Notes under the pieces: model-generated | What the model was told of the DNA's origin: nothing | Databases searched by the model: none | Seen by the model: only the letters and a program-made list of their open reading frames with translations | Translations under genes and position numbers: made by a program | Part shown: piece by piece, positions 46,822 to 57,845 of the stretch | Layout: every line of letters begins with the position of its first letter | How positions within the stretch are numbered: the stretch's first letter is position 1 | DNA from: Solen grandis | Lineage: Eukaryota > Mollusca > Bivalvia > Adapedonta > Solenidae | Length of the DNA: 64,000 nt | Assembly (NCBI GenBank): GCA_021229015.1 | Contig: CM037777.1 | Location: forward strand, 58,321,789-58,385,788 | Reading direction: 5' to 3'

Positions 46822-47085
46822 GGGCCTCCGTGGCCGAAAGGGTCGCTGACTTTAACACTCACTCAGCCCCTCGCCGCGTGGGTTCGAAACCCGGCAGGGT
46901 AATTCGGATTTTCATGTGAAGAAGCCTTCCAGCTGGCTTGCGGTAGGTCGGTGGTTCTATTCGGATGCCTCCGTGCATTCGGGGTCTTCCTTCACCTGTA
47001 ATTAGCTGGACGTCGCTATATGACTGAAATACTGTCGAAGCGACGAAAAACTCAAATAGTCAAGTCAAGTCAAGTCAAGTCAAGT
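46822..47085 (+). mobile_element. Full-length tRNA-derived SINE, type 2
   Basis: Head GGGCCTCCGTGGCCGAAAGG with B box GTGGGTTCGAAACCC. Body GAAGCCTTCCAGCTGGCTTG and CGGTAGGTCGGTGGTTCTAT. Tail GCATTCGGGGTCTTCCTTCA, CACCTGTAATTAGCTGGACG, TATGACTGAAATACTGTCG and a terminal (TCAAG)n array. This is the reference copy for the truncated pieces at 8352, 9160, 9690, 27199 and 35500. It may belong to the mollusc V-SINE/RUDI type, which I cannot verify here. Confidence 0.9.
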
Positions 47086-47089
47086 TTAG

Positions 47090-48195
47090 TCTTTTATATT
47101 TAAATAGAAAGATTAAATTGTTATTTGCAAATTGAAATCATGTAGAAGGAATAAGTCAAAACAACAAATAGTAGACTGTAACTAAAGAATAGACTGTATC
47201 TTGAATATTCGTGTTAAAGAACGTTGTTTTAACTAGAACGAAAGAGTCGCAAATTCTCCATATACCGCCTCGACACCCCGTAGTAAATATAGCCCCCCTC
47301 CCCCTCCTTTTGGGGCCGCAACAAGTAGTTTTACTTCCTGTTTGAAGTTTAATGTTTTATCACCTGTAGTCAAAATATGAGTATGTGTTAAGAAAAAATA
47401 GCTTCCGAAAATAGTCTACCAACTATTACGGCACTCATTATCTCAATTTTCACCGAACCTCGCTGAAAAAAATATCGAGATAAAAAAAGAGATCGGCATA
47501 GAAATGCTCGGTAATTTTGCGGTGTTTGTAAAATCACACACAATCATGAGGTCAATCATAGTAAAGCATGGTAAAAGATCAGTTTCTTTATCAATGTGAA
47601 AAAAAATCAATCATCTATCAAACAATATTACAACATGAAAATGGTGTTTCTCGGTCGTCTCCAATAGTAGCCATTTTGGAAATAATGTCATTATGTCACA
47701 AAACGTCAGACAAATGCGAGACACAACCTAATTATTAAGGTGAAATAGCCACTGGGGACATGTAAAAATAAGTCGAGATTGCGAAAAGTCGACGTTGAAA
47801 AAGTCAACATATAGATCATTCATATAGACAAAGAAGGCAAAAAGTTGGGACACTCTGAAAAAAGTCGACAATGATGGAAATCGAGATTACCCTAGCCGAG
47901 ATAACGAGCACCGATAAGTAGTGTATAAGTTTTTGGACATTTAATGTATTCGTGCTTTGTTAGAAGTTGTATGATAAACTGATTTTGGAATACAATTGAT
48001 ATTCAAATATACAAAATGTCACTTACATTTTGAAATCAAGATAAAAAAAACATATAGTTTTGGTGTGTTTAAAGGCATCTTTCTTTCCAAGCGTTTAAAA
48101 AAATGGCGGACCTTTGAAAACCACCAAAAACGATTGGGAAAACAACAGTATATATAATATTGTGGTTATAAACACATTCTTCAAGGTGTAATACA
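47090..48195. other. Intronic DNA of gene B, nothing recognised
   Basis: A short block with alternating GTCGA motifs (47770-47890) stands out in composition but has no coding frame. Confidence 0.4.
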
Positions 48196-48197
48196 TT

Positions 48198-48353
48198 TAA
48201 GGTAAGATACCTGTAATGGTTCCGCTACATTTCGGACCACTTAACGCCAAGATAACCAAGGTACCCTCATGAAACATTAGGAAACCTTGTTTATCTCCTT
48301 GGAAGTCCACGAGGTCCGAAATGTAGCGGAACCATTACAGGTATCTTACCTTA
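48198..48353. mobile_element. ~155-bp foldback element
   Basis: AAGGTAAGATACCTGTAATG and GTTCCGCTACATTTCGGACC on the left are mirrored by GGTCCGAAATGTAGCGGAAC and CATTACAGGTATCTTACCTT on the right, with a partly paired centre (CCAAGATAACCAAGG against CCTTGTTTATCTCCTTGG). Confidence 0.9.
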
Positions 48354-48359
48354 GGACTA

Positions 48360-49125
48360 AAACTATATACTACAGCCAATTAATTTCCACTAACCATTGA
48401 TGGTTCAGTCAACTAATTCACCTGTCTTGATATGTTAGAAAACAGAATAAGTTAAGCGAATGTATGATTTTGAGAATAAATGTCAATTCATATGCAAACT
48501 AAACAGATGAATTCACAGTACAATTAAAGATACCATAATCCGCAACTTTGCACCGGTCAAATTCTCCGGATTAGAGAGTGTATGCCAGAATTATTCACAC
48601 AGAACTCTTTTATAAGTGTCTACTCTTTAATAAAGATACAGTTAAATAAGATTCGATCAAGCCGTTTCATTATAATGTACTTTATTAATATTGAAAAACA
48701 TTTTAACTGCTTATCATACTGCAGATTGATTAGGGAAAAATGAAACAATAATTTGACATTAACAACAGGCATTGATAAACGCAGTAAATGCTTGCTTTCA
48801 CTCTCAGACTACATTATAATAAAACTGTTACACAAATGTAGAAAATAAGGGGCGCGGATTAACTTGTAACATAGTGTATCTGAACTTGTCAAATGATATG
48901 GGTCATACTCCCTCGATATATAGGTTTGCTTGATGCCAATTCAAAGTTATCTTGAAAATTTGTATTTGGATGTGTTTAAAATATGGCCTAGTATTTATAG
49001 AACATGACTAGAAAAACTCCCGCCAAATCAAAATGTTATTCGTCTGGATAGATACGAATTGTACATTTTCCCAGTGCCAAACCTTAGAATAGAATAGGGA
49101 TATTGGTCTTACATAAATAAATAAA
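48360..49125. other. Intronic DNA of gene B, nothing recognised
   Basis: AT-rich, no repeat or exon seen. Confidence 0.4.
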
Positions 49126-49126
49126 T

Positions 49127-49225
49127 AACCGACATCAGTGACCAAGAGGTTTAGGCGCTTTGCTAAGTAGTCAAGGGTTGTGGATTCGATTCCCAGCGGG
49201 GTCAGGTATGATCTCCGTGATAAAT
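49127..49225 (+). mobile_element. tRNA-like SINE head (tentative)
   Basis: TCAGTGACCAAGAGGTTTAG (A-box-like) and GTGGATTCGATTCCCAGC (B-box-like) at tRNA spacing. The following sequence has a (GT)n at 49277-49301 and no shared body with the other SINEs. Confidence 0.4.
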
Positions 49226-49482
49226 GACCTACAAATATTTTCTGATGATCATTCGTTTTCCATCTCGTTTCTTGTGTGTGTATGTGTGTGTGTGTGTGTG
49301 TTTGGGTCATCAGTGAACTACGAAGATGCGGGCAATGTACTGTCAGAATCCAGGGATAGAGTTCAACTCGGTTAACTGGTCGTCTGTTAGCCCTTGGTGG
49401 TATAAAATGATTTAAATCAATTTAAGTTAAACAAACTCAAAATGATAGGTTGAAAATGTTGATCGCATTGTCGTATATACAA

Positions 49483-49484
<2 letters not shown>

Positions 49485-49520
<36 letters not shown>
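49485..49520. repeat. (GT)n microsatellite
   Basis: About 18 GT units. Confidence 0.95.
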
Positions 49521-49523
<3 letters not shown>

Positions 49524-50559
49524 TAATTCCAAACGACAAGATAATTGATGCAACATTGGAAAATAAGAGAATGGAATAATAAAAAACAACAACTTTCAAT
49601 TGCTGTGAACTATAATTGTATTTGTGTAACCTGCTGTTTAGTTATTTCGATATTGTACCTATTTCTTGCCTTGGGACTCTCGTGTAGCGTAGCTCCCCCA
49701 AAATGTAGATGTACTTTCGAAAATTATGCCCTAGAACTCATCAACCGGTGAGAAATATTACTATTCAGTAATTTCTCCAGAAATGTCACTATTGTTTTAG
49801 ATTTATCCAATATCGGCGTATTCACCATAAAATCTCGCAAACTATGCAATTTTATTAAATTTTAAAGCCAAACATCACCACTACTGAATGGTTACTTTAC
49901 TAATGAATCGTGATACTCTACATACATAGTCTTGTATCGTAACGACGTCAAATGGCTCGTTACCCCTCACCTCCGCTGATGACTCAAAGATAGCCTCAGT
50001 GTCCACTGGTGTTTTTCTTGGTCCTGAAGTTAGCTCGAAACACTGTCGCTGTGAAGACTAATAACAAAAAAACAAACCCATCATACCTTTCTTGATATTG
50101 TTATTTCCAGTTAACTATTTAACAACCAGTCATGAGCCAGTAAAGTATTTCAAAGTAAAACCTAATCTTTATTTTTTCTAGTACAAAATATGCATTGTGA
50201 ACATAGTAAAACAAATATAGACTACGGTTAACTTAATTGCTGCTACTATTTTCATGAAATTTGTTTGTCTGTGGACAACGTTTTACATTGGCAATAACTT
50301 AAAACAACTATAACTGAGACCAACCTCATAAGTTTTTATATGAGTTTAACAGACGACTCACTTGTTTATCATCCCTCAAAATAATCTCCCTGTATGGACC
50401 GAATGACCGAATGTAATGAAATTGGTTTCTAGCTAGACGCTATTGTTACATTTTCATTGTTACTTACCTATTATAGATACAATTAGAGATTATAACAGGA
50501 CCGTTGCATTAGTTATGCAACGTCTGTCTCAGTTGTGACTGTCGTTAACACAAATGTTT

Positions 50560-50830
50560 GTTATTATATAATACATATGTTTACTGTCTGGCTGGCTGGT
50601 AACCAGCCAATATATAAGCTGACCGGTCAAGGGTCTATCCGGGTAGAGCGATCTTGTGGGATACCTAGAGAGATCTTGTTAGAGCCTCGAGACCCGACCA
50701 TGGGCTAGGTACGTTACATGGCAGCGCTCAGTCTGAGTGGACCATGACCTGTCATGCTAAATAAAGTGTATAAAGACCAAGAAGGCTGCTTGTCTTGAAT
50801 ACGGTCATTATACGACACGAATTCCATCTC
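50560..50830 (+). mobile_element. Possible solo-LTR-like segment (tentative)
   Basis: GC content rises locally. A TATA-like AATATATAAG (about 50610) is followed about 150 bp later by AATAAAG (50760) and a T/G-rich stretch, the order of U3-R-U5 in an LTR. Ends, target duplication and primer-binding site are not identifiable. Confidence 0.25.
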
Positions 50831-50884
50831 CTCGGCAATGCCTGAATACCGGTTGCTAGGCAAATGAAGTTGATACGTCGGATC

Positions 50885-51545
50885 TCCACGTTCACACACA
50901 CTCTAAATCATCTCGACTATCAAAACGGATTCCTCGTAGGGGTTCTTTCTTTCAACATTTGGAACAGATCAAAGTCAGGGAGAGAAAGATCTGGAGAATA
51001 AGGTGTGTGTGTGTGGGGGGGGGGGGGGGGGTTTCAATTCAGGCTCAAACGAACACGTCCAAGTTTCACCAAAAGTAACAATTCTTTACAGCATTTCATC
51101 GCCTTCTGGGTCATACCTTTGTAGGAGTGATCGGGCAATATTCACACGTTGGTTTATTTCCGTTCCTGAAAGCATGTGGGGTATCGACCTAGCGGCGATC
51201 TTCCTCATTTGCAAACGTATAGTCAGAATGTGATATGCCGACCCGTGACTTATGTCCAACTAATATGTTATCGCATCACACGTATATCTTCTATCAGCCT
51301 CAAGTAGTTTTGCTACATTTTCAACATCTTCATCATTTGTCGCTGACAAAGTCCTGCCGCATAGGTGCTTGTTGCTTACGACAGTTCGTCCATTATATTT
51401 AATTCTCGCACCCGTCGCTTAATAGTACTGTAACCGAGTATAGACTCTGAATCAACTTCCTCAAGAGTTTTTAGAATTTCAGATGCGCCTTTTCCCAGTC
51501 TGGCTTTAATCTCATTGTACGCAGTCTATTCTTCGTGTTGACTTG
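50885..51545 (-). pseudogene. Dead mariner-type transposase
   Basis: Minus-strand frames read in order: YNEIKARLGKGASEILKTL then LGYSTIKRRVRE (DNA-binding HTH region); ATNDEDVENVAKLLEADRRY; LDISHGSAYHILT; PHMLSGTEINQRVNIARSLL; YDPEGDEML, a stop, then RIVTFGETWTCSFEPELK; and PYSPDLSLPDFDLF. These are the mariner landmarks. The first catalytic Asp is lost (GDETW has become FGETW). The central block between EPELK and PYSPDL is deleted and replaced by a G-run/GT microsatellite. There are several frameshifts and stops. The third catalytic Asp region persists. It sits in gene B intron 1, antisense to the gene. Confidence 0.85.
51003..51031. repeat. (GT)n(G)n tract inside the mariner relic
   Basis: GTGTGTGTGTGTG followed by a long G run. 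It marks the internal deletion junction of the transposase. Confidence 0.9.
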
Positions 51546-51840
51546 AAACTTATAATGTAAATAGATGATGACTAGCAGAAGCACAGTGGACAAACAACCA
51601 TATCTTTACCTAGTTCAAATTTTTATTTTTTAATTATTTACATTCAATTTCATAATGATGTTGGCCAAGAGCATAAATCAATATATTTTGCATATGAAGT
51701 CCGCGAAGCAAACCCTTTTATTTGACATTAGTTATTCTACATTTGAGAGTGCAAACTGTTCTAACAGCAAAATAATGAATGTTTGGATTTCTCCTCAAAA
51801 CATTTACCATCGCTATTATGGTACTTTTCTATTTTTTCAG

Positions 51841-52249
51841 CCTTGTACTATGGCTGATACGGGTGACATATGTCCAGATGACATGCAGCTGTTTAAACGT
51901 CCAGATGGATCACTGGATTGTTTATATTGCCGGGTGTGTCCAGCGGGTACCATCAAGACCAAGAACTGTTCACTTGATCATGACACGGAATGCACGAAGT
52001 GCTATAGGTCTGCGCAGCTCGGCGACCTTGGAAACACGTGCTATTCATGTGGCGTTTGTCATCCTGGTTCCTATCTTCAGAAGAATTGCACAAAGTTTGA
52101 TGATACAGTCTGTTCATTATGCCCAAACGGAACCTTCTCTGCTACACAAAATGTAGAACGTTGTTCCGAATGTGGAAACTGTACTGGGATGATGATCACT
52201 AAAACGGAATGCACCACTTTTGCAGATGTAGTTTGCATGGAAAAAGAAG
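51841..52249 (+). CDS. Gene B exon 2: three TNFR-type cysteine-rich domains
   Basis: TTTTTTCAG precedes and GGTATTTA follows. It is 409 nt, entering phase 0 and leaving phase 1, the same length and phases as gene A exon 2. The 18-cysteine, three-repeat layout is conserved throughout (ICPDDMQLF to DHDTEC; CTKCYRS to FDDTVC; CSLCPNGTF to ADVVC). Differences cluster at RSAQRGDVGN/RSAQLGDLGN, NPCGICEP/YSCGVCHP, SECGNCTGMM and TTFAD, mostly in repeats two and three, which often contact ligand. Sequons include NCS, NCT and NGT. The intron flanks are also similar (TATTATGGTACT before the acceptor), so the duplication is recent. Confidence 0.9.
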
Positions 52250-52757
52250 GTATTTATATGATATTCACATATTATGTAGATATAACATTTATGAGATGAT
52301 CTGGTGTACTTAAATTTATCTAATCCTACACTGTATAATGTTTAGAAAATAACAAAGGTATTTGACGTGCAAAGGCATGGAAACGGTACCAATTATATTT
52401 TAATGCGGATAAGGATTTTCTTTTTCTAATTAACCCCCATTGTATAAATTTATTTCTTAACATACGAATATTAATGAATAAATTCACATGACTAATTCAA
52501 CATAATGATGAACATCACAATAAGCGATTGTCTGGAATCACGGTGCACTTAGAAAATGAGCTTTCATAGAGTGATTCATTTTTCAAAAATGATATTGATG
52601 TTTAGAGATATGGCTTGCTATATATAATAGTCTTATTTAGTATGTACAAAGTAAGAGAAAAGGCTATATTAAGGCCTACAATATATCTTCCTATTTTGTA
52701 TCAGTTCTCAGTTTCTCTAAACATAATATCTAATGTTAACTTCCTTTTTGATTGCAG

Positions 52758-52943
52758 ATGGTATTGTCATTTTTGCCGTGACACTTGGAGGAATTGCTAC
52801 CATCATCATTACCGTTATCTTTATAAAATGCAGAAAGAAATTTAACAAGCGAGATGAAGGGAGGGAAAGTGCTGAAGAAGGTCAAGAAATGCTCAATAAC
52901 GAACAACCACGGGCTCATGATTTGATAGAAAGTGTTTCTTTAA
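52758..52943 (+). CDS. Gene B exon 3: transmembrane segment and juxtamembrane tail
   Basis: Bounded by GATTGCAG and GTAAGT; 186 nt, phase 1 to 1. It encodes DGIVIFAVTLGGIATIIITV, then IFI and a basic KCRKKFNK stop-transfer motif. An acidic tail follows (DEGRESAEEGQEM, then LNNEQPRAHD). The exon size equals gene A exon 3, but the cytoplasmic part has diverged, so membrane anchoring is conserved while the juxtamembrane region is not. Confidence 0.88.
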
Positions 52944-53189
52944 GTAAGTAAATTTTATTTCTAATGTCGATCTAAATATTTAATTTTTAAACGTCCTAAA
53001 ATTTATAAAGATAATTGTTATTTTACGATTATTATTATTAGAACTACAATGAGTAGAAACAATTATCTTATTGAAATTAAAGTACTTAGATATGTTAAAA
53101 AGTTCATCCTTCAATTGATCTTAATTGAATATTCCTTTTTTTGTTGAAATTAATAAATTATGCTCTGATAAAATAAATAATTATTTCAG

Positions 53190-53212
53190 CCAGAAAGTCA
53201 GCCAATAAATAA
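53190..53212 (+). CDS. Gene B exon 4: possible last exon with early stop
   Basis: TTATTTCAG precedes a phase-1 frame TRKSANK ending TAA at 53210-53212. It resembles the basic part of gene A exon 4 (KRKAENKQNK), and several AATAAA-like sequences follow at once. If used, receptor B ends about 70 residues after its membrane entry and lacks the peptidase-like tail. Other exons could lie in or beyond the gap at 53456. Confidence 0.35.
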
Positions 53213-53455
53213 GTAAATAAATGAATTTTATACATTATAGTGAAGGAAGAAAATGCATGTTTAGTAGTACATATATACACGATGGTGGTTCTGGACCACT
53301 TTTGCACCGAATGACCTTTGCGATCTTTTTCTAAGCGTTTTTCTTGCAGCCCTCTATACTTTTTCAAGTACAGCCATGCCAAGTAGGTACACTAGCCAGG
53401 TCCAGCCAGATAGGGACCAGGTAGGTACAACCAGCCAGGTCGGTCGCGGGCAGGG

Positions 53456-53555
53456 NNNNNNNNNNNNNNNNNNNNNNNNNNNNNNNNNNNNNNNNNNNNN
53501 NNNNNNNNNNNNNNNNNNNNNNNNNNNNNNNNNNNNNNNNNNNNNNNNNNNNNNN
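53456..53555. other. Assembly gap (100 N)
   Basis: Exactly 100 N. The left flank has short CAGCCAGGT repeats (CCAGGTCCAGCCAGATAGGG), a plausible reason for the break. It lies where further gene B exons would be expected. Confidence 0.99.
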
Positions 53556-53699
53556 GTATCCGAAATTTACTTGAATCGATCAATTTTACTAGAAGAATGC
53601 ATACTTGCACTTCCAATAGAAGAATAAACACACGGGCAGACAATGTGACCTGACAACCTGAACTTGCATAAAAATCCTTCGGGTGTAAATAAATACTTA

Positions 53700-54370
53700 A
53701 GGGCATATGTTACAGTTGTTGTTGTTTTTTCAATAGAAATTTCCGATTTTCATATATATTTGTAAAAAAATGTGCTGAAGACGAAAATGTAAAACATTGA
53801 TAGGTCACCGTCCTCGATTTTATGCTATCCTTGTATATCCATGGTAATTGTTTCTAATAAATAGCTAAAATATACAAATCTTGTAATAGGGAAAAAAGTA
53901 CAATGCATAAAAAAGTAAAAAGAAAAGGAAAAAAATCTAGAAATAGAAGACACTCATACAAACAGTTATTTTATGATATTTATATCTGAATAAATTGTAA
54001 AATACTTTTAGAGTCTTCATTTTTTTTAAATATGGACAAAAACACATATAATCTTTAGAAAAGGGAGATAAAAATCGCCTCATTTTCTAACATTTTTTTT
54101 ATTTTTTACAAAAAAATACTTACATAGATTTTTTCCCCATTTTTTATGTAAATATTCTTTAATGGTTGCTTGATTGAAACGATGGAAAATAAGTATGTGT
54201 CACCGAGTTCATTTTCTGGCTACTGAACTGTTTATATGGTAACTATCTAATTCTAAACCAAAAATTAAGTTTAATATCTATTAAACTTTCAAATAAATAT
54301 ATATATCTGAAAAGAAAATATTATATACAAACAGATGTCTTTTACTGGCTAAAAAAACAACAACTTTAAA
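53700..54370. repeat. Dispersed repeat family, copy 2 (GTCACCGAGTT element)
   Basis: GGTCACCGTCCTCG near 53803 and GTGTCACCGAGTTC near 54196, with AACAACAACTTTAAATGC farther on, parallel 7151-8165. Confidence 0.5.
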
Positions 54371-54745
54371 TGCAGTTGTGCTGCCATTGTGACAGCTTAT
54401 ATCCGACTATTTGGAATATCCGAAATATGTTCCGAAATATTGCGATGGTAAACTGTAAATGACAACGGTTTATCGGAACTTCACTGGGGTGGGTTCGATT
54501 CCACCCCTGCGCTCAGTAACCTTCGTTAGCTTTTCTCATATCCCTCTTGTATCGTAGCATATTGAGTGCAAGTAGGGACCCAAATCCCTAACAGTTGCGA
54601 TTGTTATGCCTAATTGAATGCAGGTCAGGTCTATTTCATGCAATGTCTTCCAGCTATAACCGGGTTGCCTCTGTCAAGTCAGAGGATCCTTTACATGTAG
54701 TGGGCTGAATGTTTCTATATGACATAGCGTCGCGTTTACAATACA

Positions 54746-55226
54746 CAGTGTAGCCATACTATGTGGTATAGACGTCATTTAGAAGCATAATTTGCCTCGA
54801 TTCGAAAAAGAAAACGGCTGTACGTATTTTATTTCTTCACCAATTTTAATGGGATATAGAGCATGCAATGTAACTGTGCAATACACCAAGGCATTAATGA
54901 TTCTTTTATCAAATGTACAGTATTTCATCACATTCGGGAAAACGATATTAGCGATGTGCTTTACGTGCTATAGCAAACAATATTTCACGAACACGGAAGG
55001 TTTTCCCGAATGTTAGCAAAACTATACATCTGACAGAAAAAATATTGGAACCTAAATGTAGAGCACATTTTTCCGCTTCACAAACTATTAAAATTGATAA
55101 AGAAATAAAACACGTACAGTAGTTTTTCCCCCTGAATCGAAGCAAAATGTTTTGTTGTTTTATTTTTCGCGATACTAGTAGCTTAAAATGACGTCTGGTC
55201 ATATACCACGTGGTATAGCCACACTG
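54746..55226. mobile_element. ~480-bp imperfect palindromic (foldback) element
   Basis: Left end CAGTGTAGCCATACTATGTG with GACGTCATTT; right end AAAATGACGTC with CCACGTGGTATAGCCACACTG. Inner pairs include GATTCGAAAAAG near 54798 against CTGAATCGAAGC near 55130, ACCAATTTTAATGG against CTATTAAAATTGAT, and CATTCGGGAAAA against TTTTCCCGAATG around the centre. No transposase is present. Confidence 0.85.
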
Positions 55227-55263
55227 CTTAAAGCAACATCAACAGAGAAACAAAATGACTCAC

Positions 55264-55374
55264 AATCTGTACACTTTGTTCCCTTGTACCCGGGGTCACA
55301 GAAGCACGTAAAACCAAGACCGGAAGCCAGGCACGTTCCGTTACCGCACGGGTCCGGTGAGCACGGATTGATGA
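55264..55374 (-). CDS. Gene C exon E5: EGF-like domain
   Basis: Minus-strand acceptor TTTCAG before the exon, donor GTGAGT after; 111 nt, phase 1 to 1. It encodes VINPCSPDPCGNGTC, then ASGLGFTCFCDPGYKGTKC, which is one complete six-cysteine EGF domain with the usual G-F-x-C-x-C-x-x-G-Y/F-x-G core. The acidic D-x-D/N calcium-binding start is absent. It is the most 3' recognised exon of gene C. The next exon was not found, possibly displaced by the foldback element that ends 38 bp away. Confidence 0.85.
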
Positions 55375-55379
55375 CTGAA

Positions 55380-57840
55380 ATACACCGTTATTGGATACAT
55401 TGTAATGTTTCTTAACCAATGACCCTCTACCATTAAGGGCTCGGGCCCCAGTAGGTTCACTGGAGTCTTTGCTCACCTGCGCTCCAGTATTTAGGGGTGG
55501 GGGTGGCTTTTTTGCTTGTCCGTAGTCAGTCGTCCGTCGTTAACAAAGCTCTTAATGCCATATTCATGGAAATTAGTCAGAAGGTTTGTCTTTATAATAT
55601 CTCGGATGAATTAGATACTGGGTAATGTGGGATTAGAAAGTAATACACTAGGTTAAATCTAACAAGAAATATCTTTAAAAACGATATTCGGCGTAGGATG
55701 AAAGAAAAACGAGATTTCCAGTCTTCTAGAACATTCCGAGGAAAAACGCGCGAAAGACCGACGCACAACAAATTTAGTACGCTCTAGAAATAGTTCAACG
55801 AGAGCATCTTGGCAGGCTGGAAGAATTCAATATACATAGTAATTAAGGGGTTTCATGTCATAACACGGTGGATTCTTTTTTGTTGTTTTAAATCATTTTC
55901 ACAAAGTAGCATTCCTCAATTGATGGAAAAGGATTGTATTTAACTTACTGAAATCACTTTCATGTTTACATCAAAAAGAAAAGTAATAACACCAAGATGA
56001 ATGATATATACAAGCTGCACCCCTTATTTACAGTAATTTTATAGTCCATAACGATGCGTTAACCAATAACAGGAGTCCTTTTATTCAGCTTAGAATTATT
56101 TACCGCTGTTAGCGTACATTTGATTGGTTTAAGATGCGAGTTGAAATCGAAAGTATACAGCTACGCCGAAAAAAAAATCAGAAAAAAACGTTGTGAACAA
56201 TCTAGAGGTCACATTATTGGCCCAAACATCATGGCACTTAGTTAAGAATTTATCTAAGTAACATCTCAAAGGAGTTTGATATGGGGTTTTGTATGGCAAA
56301 AATAAGGTCACTTCAATGTATGTCATATCTTAGAAACTGATAAAAAAAAAAGTGAACATTTTTGCTCGATCTTCGGTAACAAAATGTAATCATATGGCCA
56401 TAAACACCAATCTTACTCTGGTAAGCGACTAGGGCCATATTGGCCCTCTTCTTTCACTTCAGGGTGCCTTTAAATTTGCTGGTCCTACCAAGGTGAATAC
56501 GTGCATTCGGAGTCTTGAACCACCCTGACGGCGCTGTATCAGAATTGAAAACTGTCGCAGCGACGATTTACAAAACTCAGTTGCACGATTCATTCTTCTC
56601 AGGAACCTATAAAACGTGTCTAATTGTCCTTAGTAAGGACCATGCCCACTTAAGAATGGCAAATATCCCTAAGCATCGCTTTGCTTAAAGCCCCAGTGCG
56701 TTATAGCTGGGAAAAATATATTTTTCAAAATTTCTGATTAACAAATCCTCAAATGATGTTTGATGAACCTCTTAATGTTTAATTTAGCCCACATAATGAA
56801 ATATTCGGCCGGAATTCTTAGTTGTTCAGACAGGGCAAAATAGTGAGAAAGATGGGCGGAGCTTGTTCTGAAACACACTGTTCAGTAAAATCACGGATGT
56901 CTCGGTGTCCATGGGGTGTTTCTGAAGTTCATTGACTTTTTTCTATAGACTGAATAAATACTGGTACACGGTAGTAGAGGAGACAGGAAGAAAATCCATG
57001 AACTTCTGAAAAATCCTTTGTATGTTAATTTTATGCTGTCATTGTTCTGAGCTAAATATAGAACGAGACAGTCACAATTTGCATTTTTTCTTATAGAATC
57101 TTTCCTGTAAATTAGGCATTTCTCAAGTTTTTTCAGTGATGAAATCAAAACTGAATTATATATGTTGTAAGAGCATTCGGATTTAGGTCTAACATCTATA
57201 AGATACTGGGACTTTAAGTTGTGATGTCTATTAGGGGTCGGTGCACAGCATGTCTTGCAGCTAATGGGTCATACACACGATACTGACTTTTGTGAATTCA
57301 CTGTTTTTACGTAGTGACTTTGTAACTGTCGTAAAATACGTAAATTGCTACCTATTATACTGAAATTCCTTAATATGATTTTCAAAATTTAATGAAAATA
57401 GTTAATCATGTTCAGTATTAAAATCATCAAAATATGACTGTTGTGTTTTTTTGTTTTTTGGGGTTTTTATTTGGAGTTGTTAAGTGTTTGGAATTTCTAA
57501 TAAGTCGCATAAATGATTGCAAAGACATACTTTGTAAGCTGCATGAAAAACTTTGGCAAAAAATTCTAAATCCAAAAAGGGAATAATTTGCAATAAATTT
57601 GGTCAAAATTTATCTTACTTGTTTGTTTCATGAAAAGCAAATAAACATCCTAAGATATATACATGGAAGCTAGTTGCATGCAAAACCTTAACAAAATTGT
57701 AACGCCGAAGACACCGACGCAAGGATGAATAGAAAAAAAACGTCAATACGAAGTTAATGATTTATATCAGTACATATTAAAATCCTAAAATAGCTTCAGT
57801 TTTCAGAATTTTTTTCCAATCGAAAAAAAGAAGGTAAGCA
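55380..57840. other. Gene C intron with dispersed repeats
   Basis: A block at 55437-55640 shares the TAATATCTCGGATGAATTAG phrase with the 161-bp unit. A degenerate SINE tail lies at about 56495-56580 (GCATTCGGAGTCTTGAACCA, CTGTCGCAGCGACG). No further EGF exon is found on the minus strand. Confidence 0.5.
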
Positions 57841-57845
57841 GTTAC

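Noticed and set aside
51655..51840. Upstream in-frame extension of gene B exon 2
   Set aside because: Intronic sequence before the acceptor. It has no signal-peptide character and no similarity to the extension in gene A.
53350..53386. Possible gene B exon after TTCTTGCAG reading TLYTFSSTAMPS
   Set aside because: It has acceptor and donor but breaks the 1-1 phase pattern of the gene, has no counterpart in gene A, and lies next to the gap.
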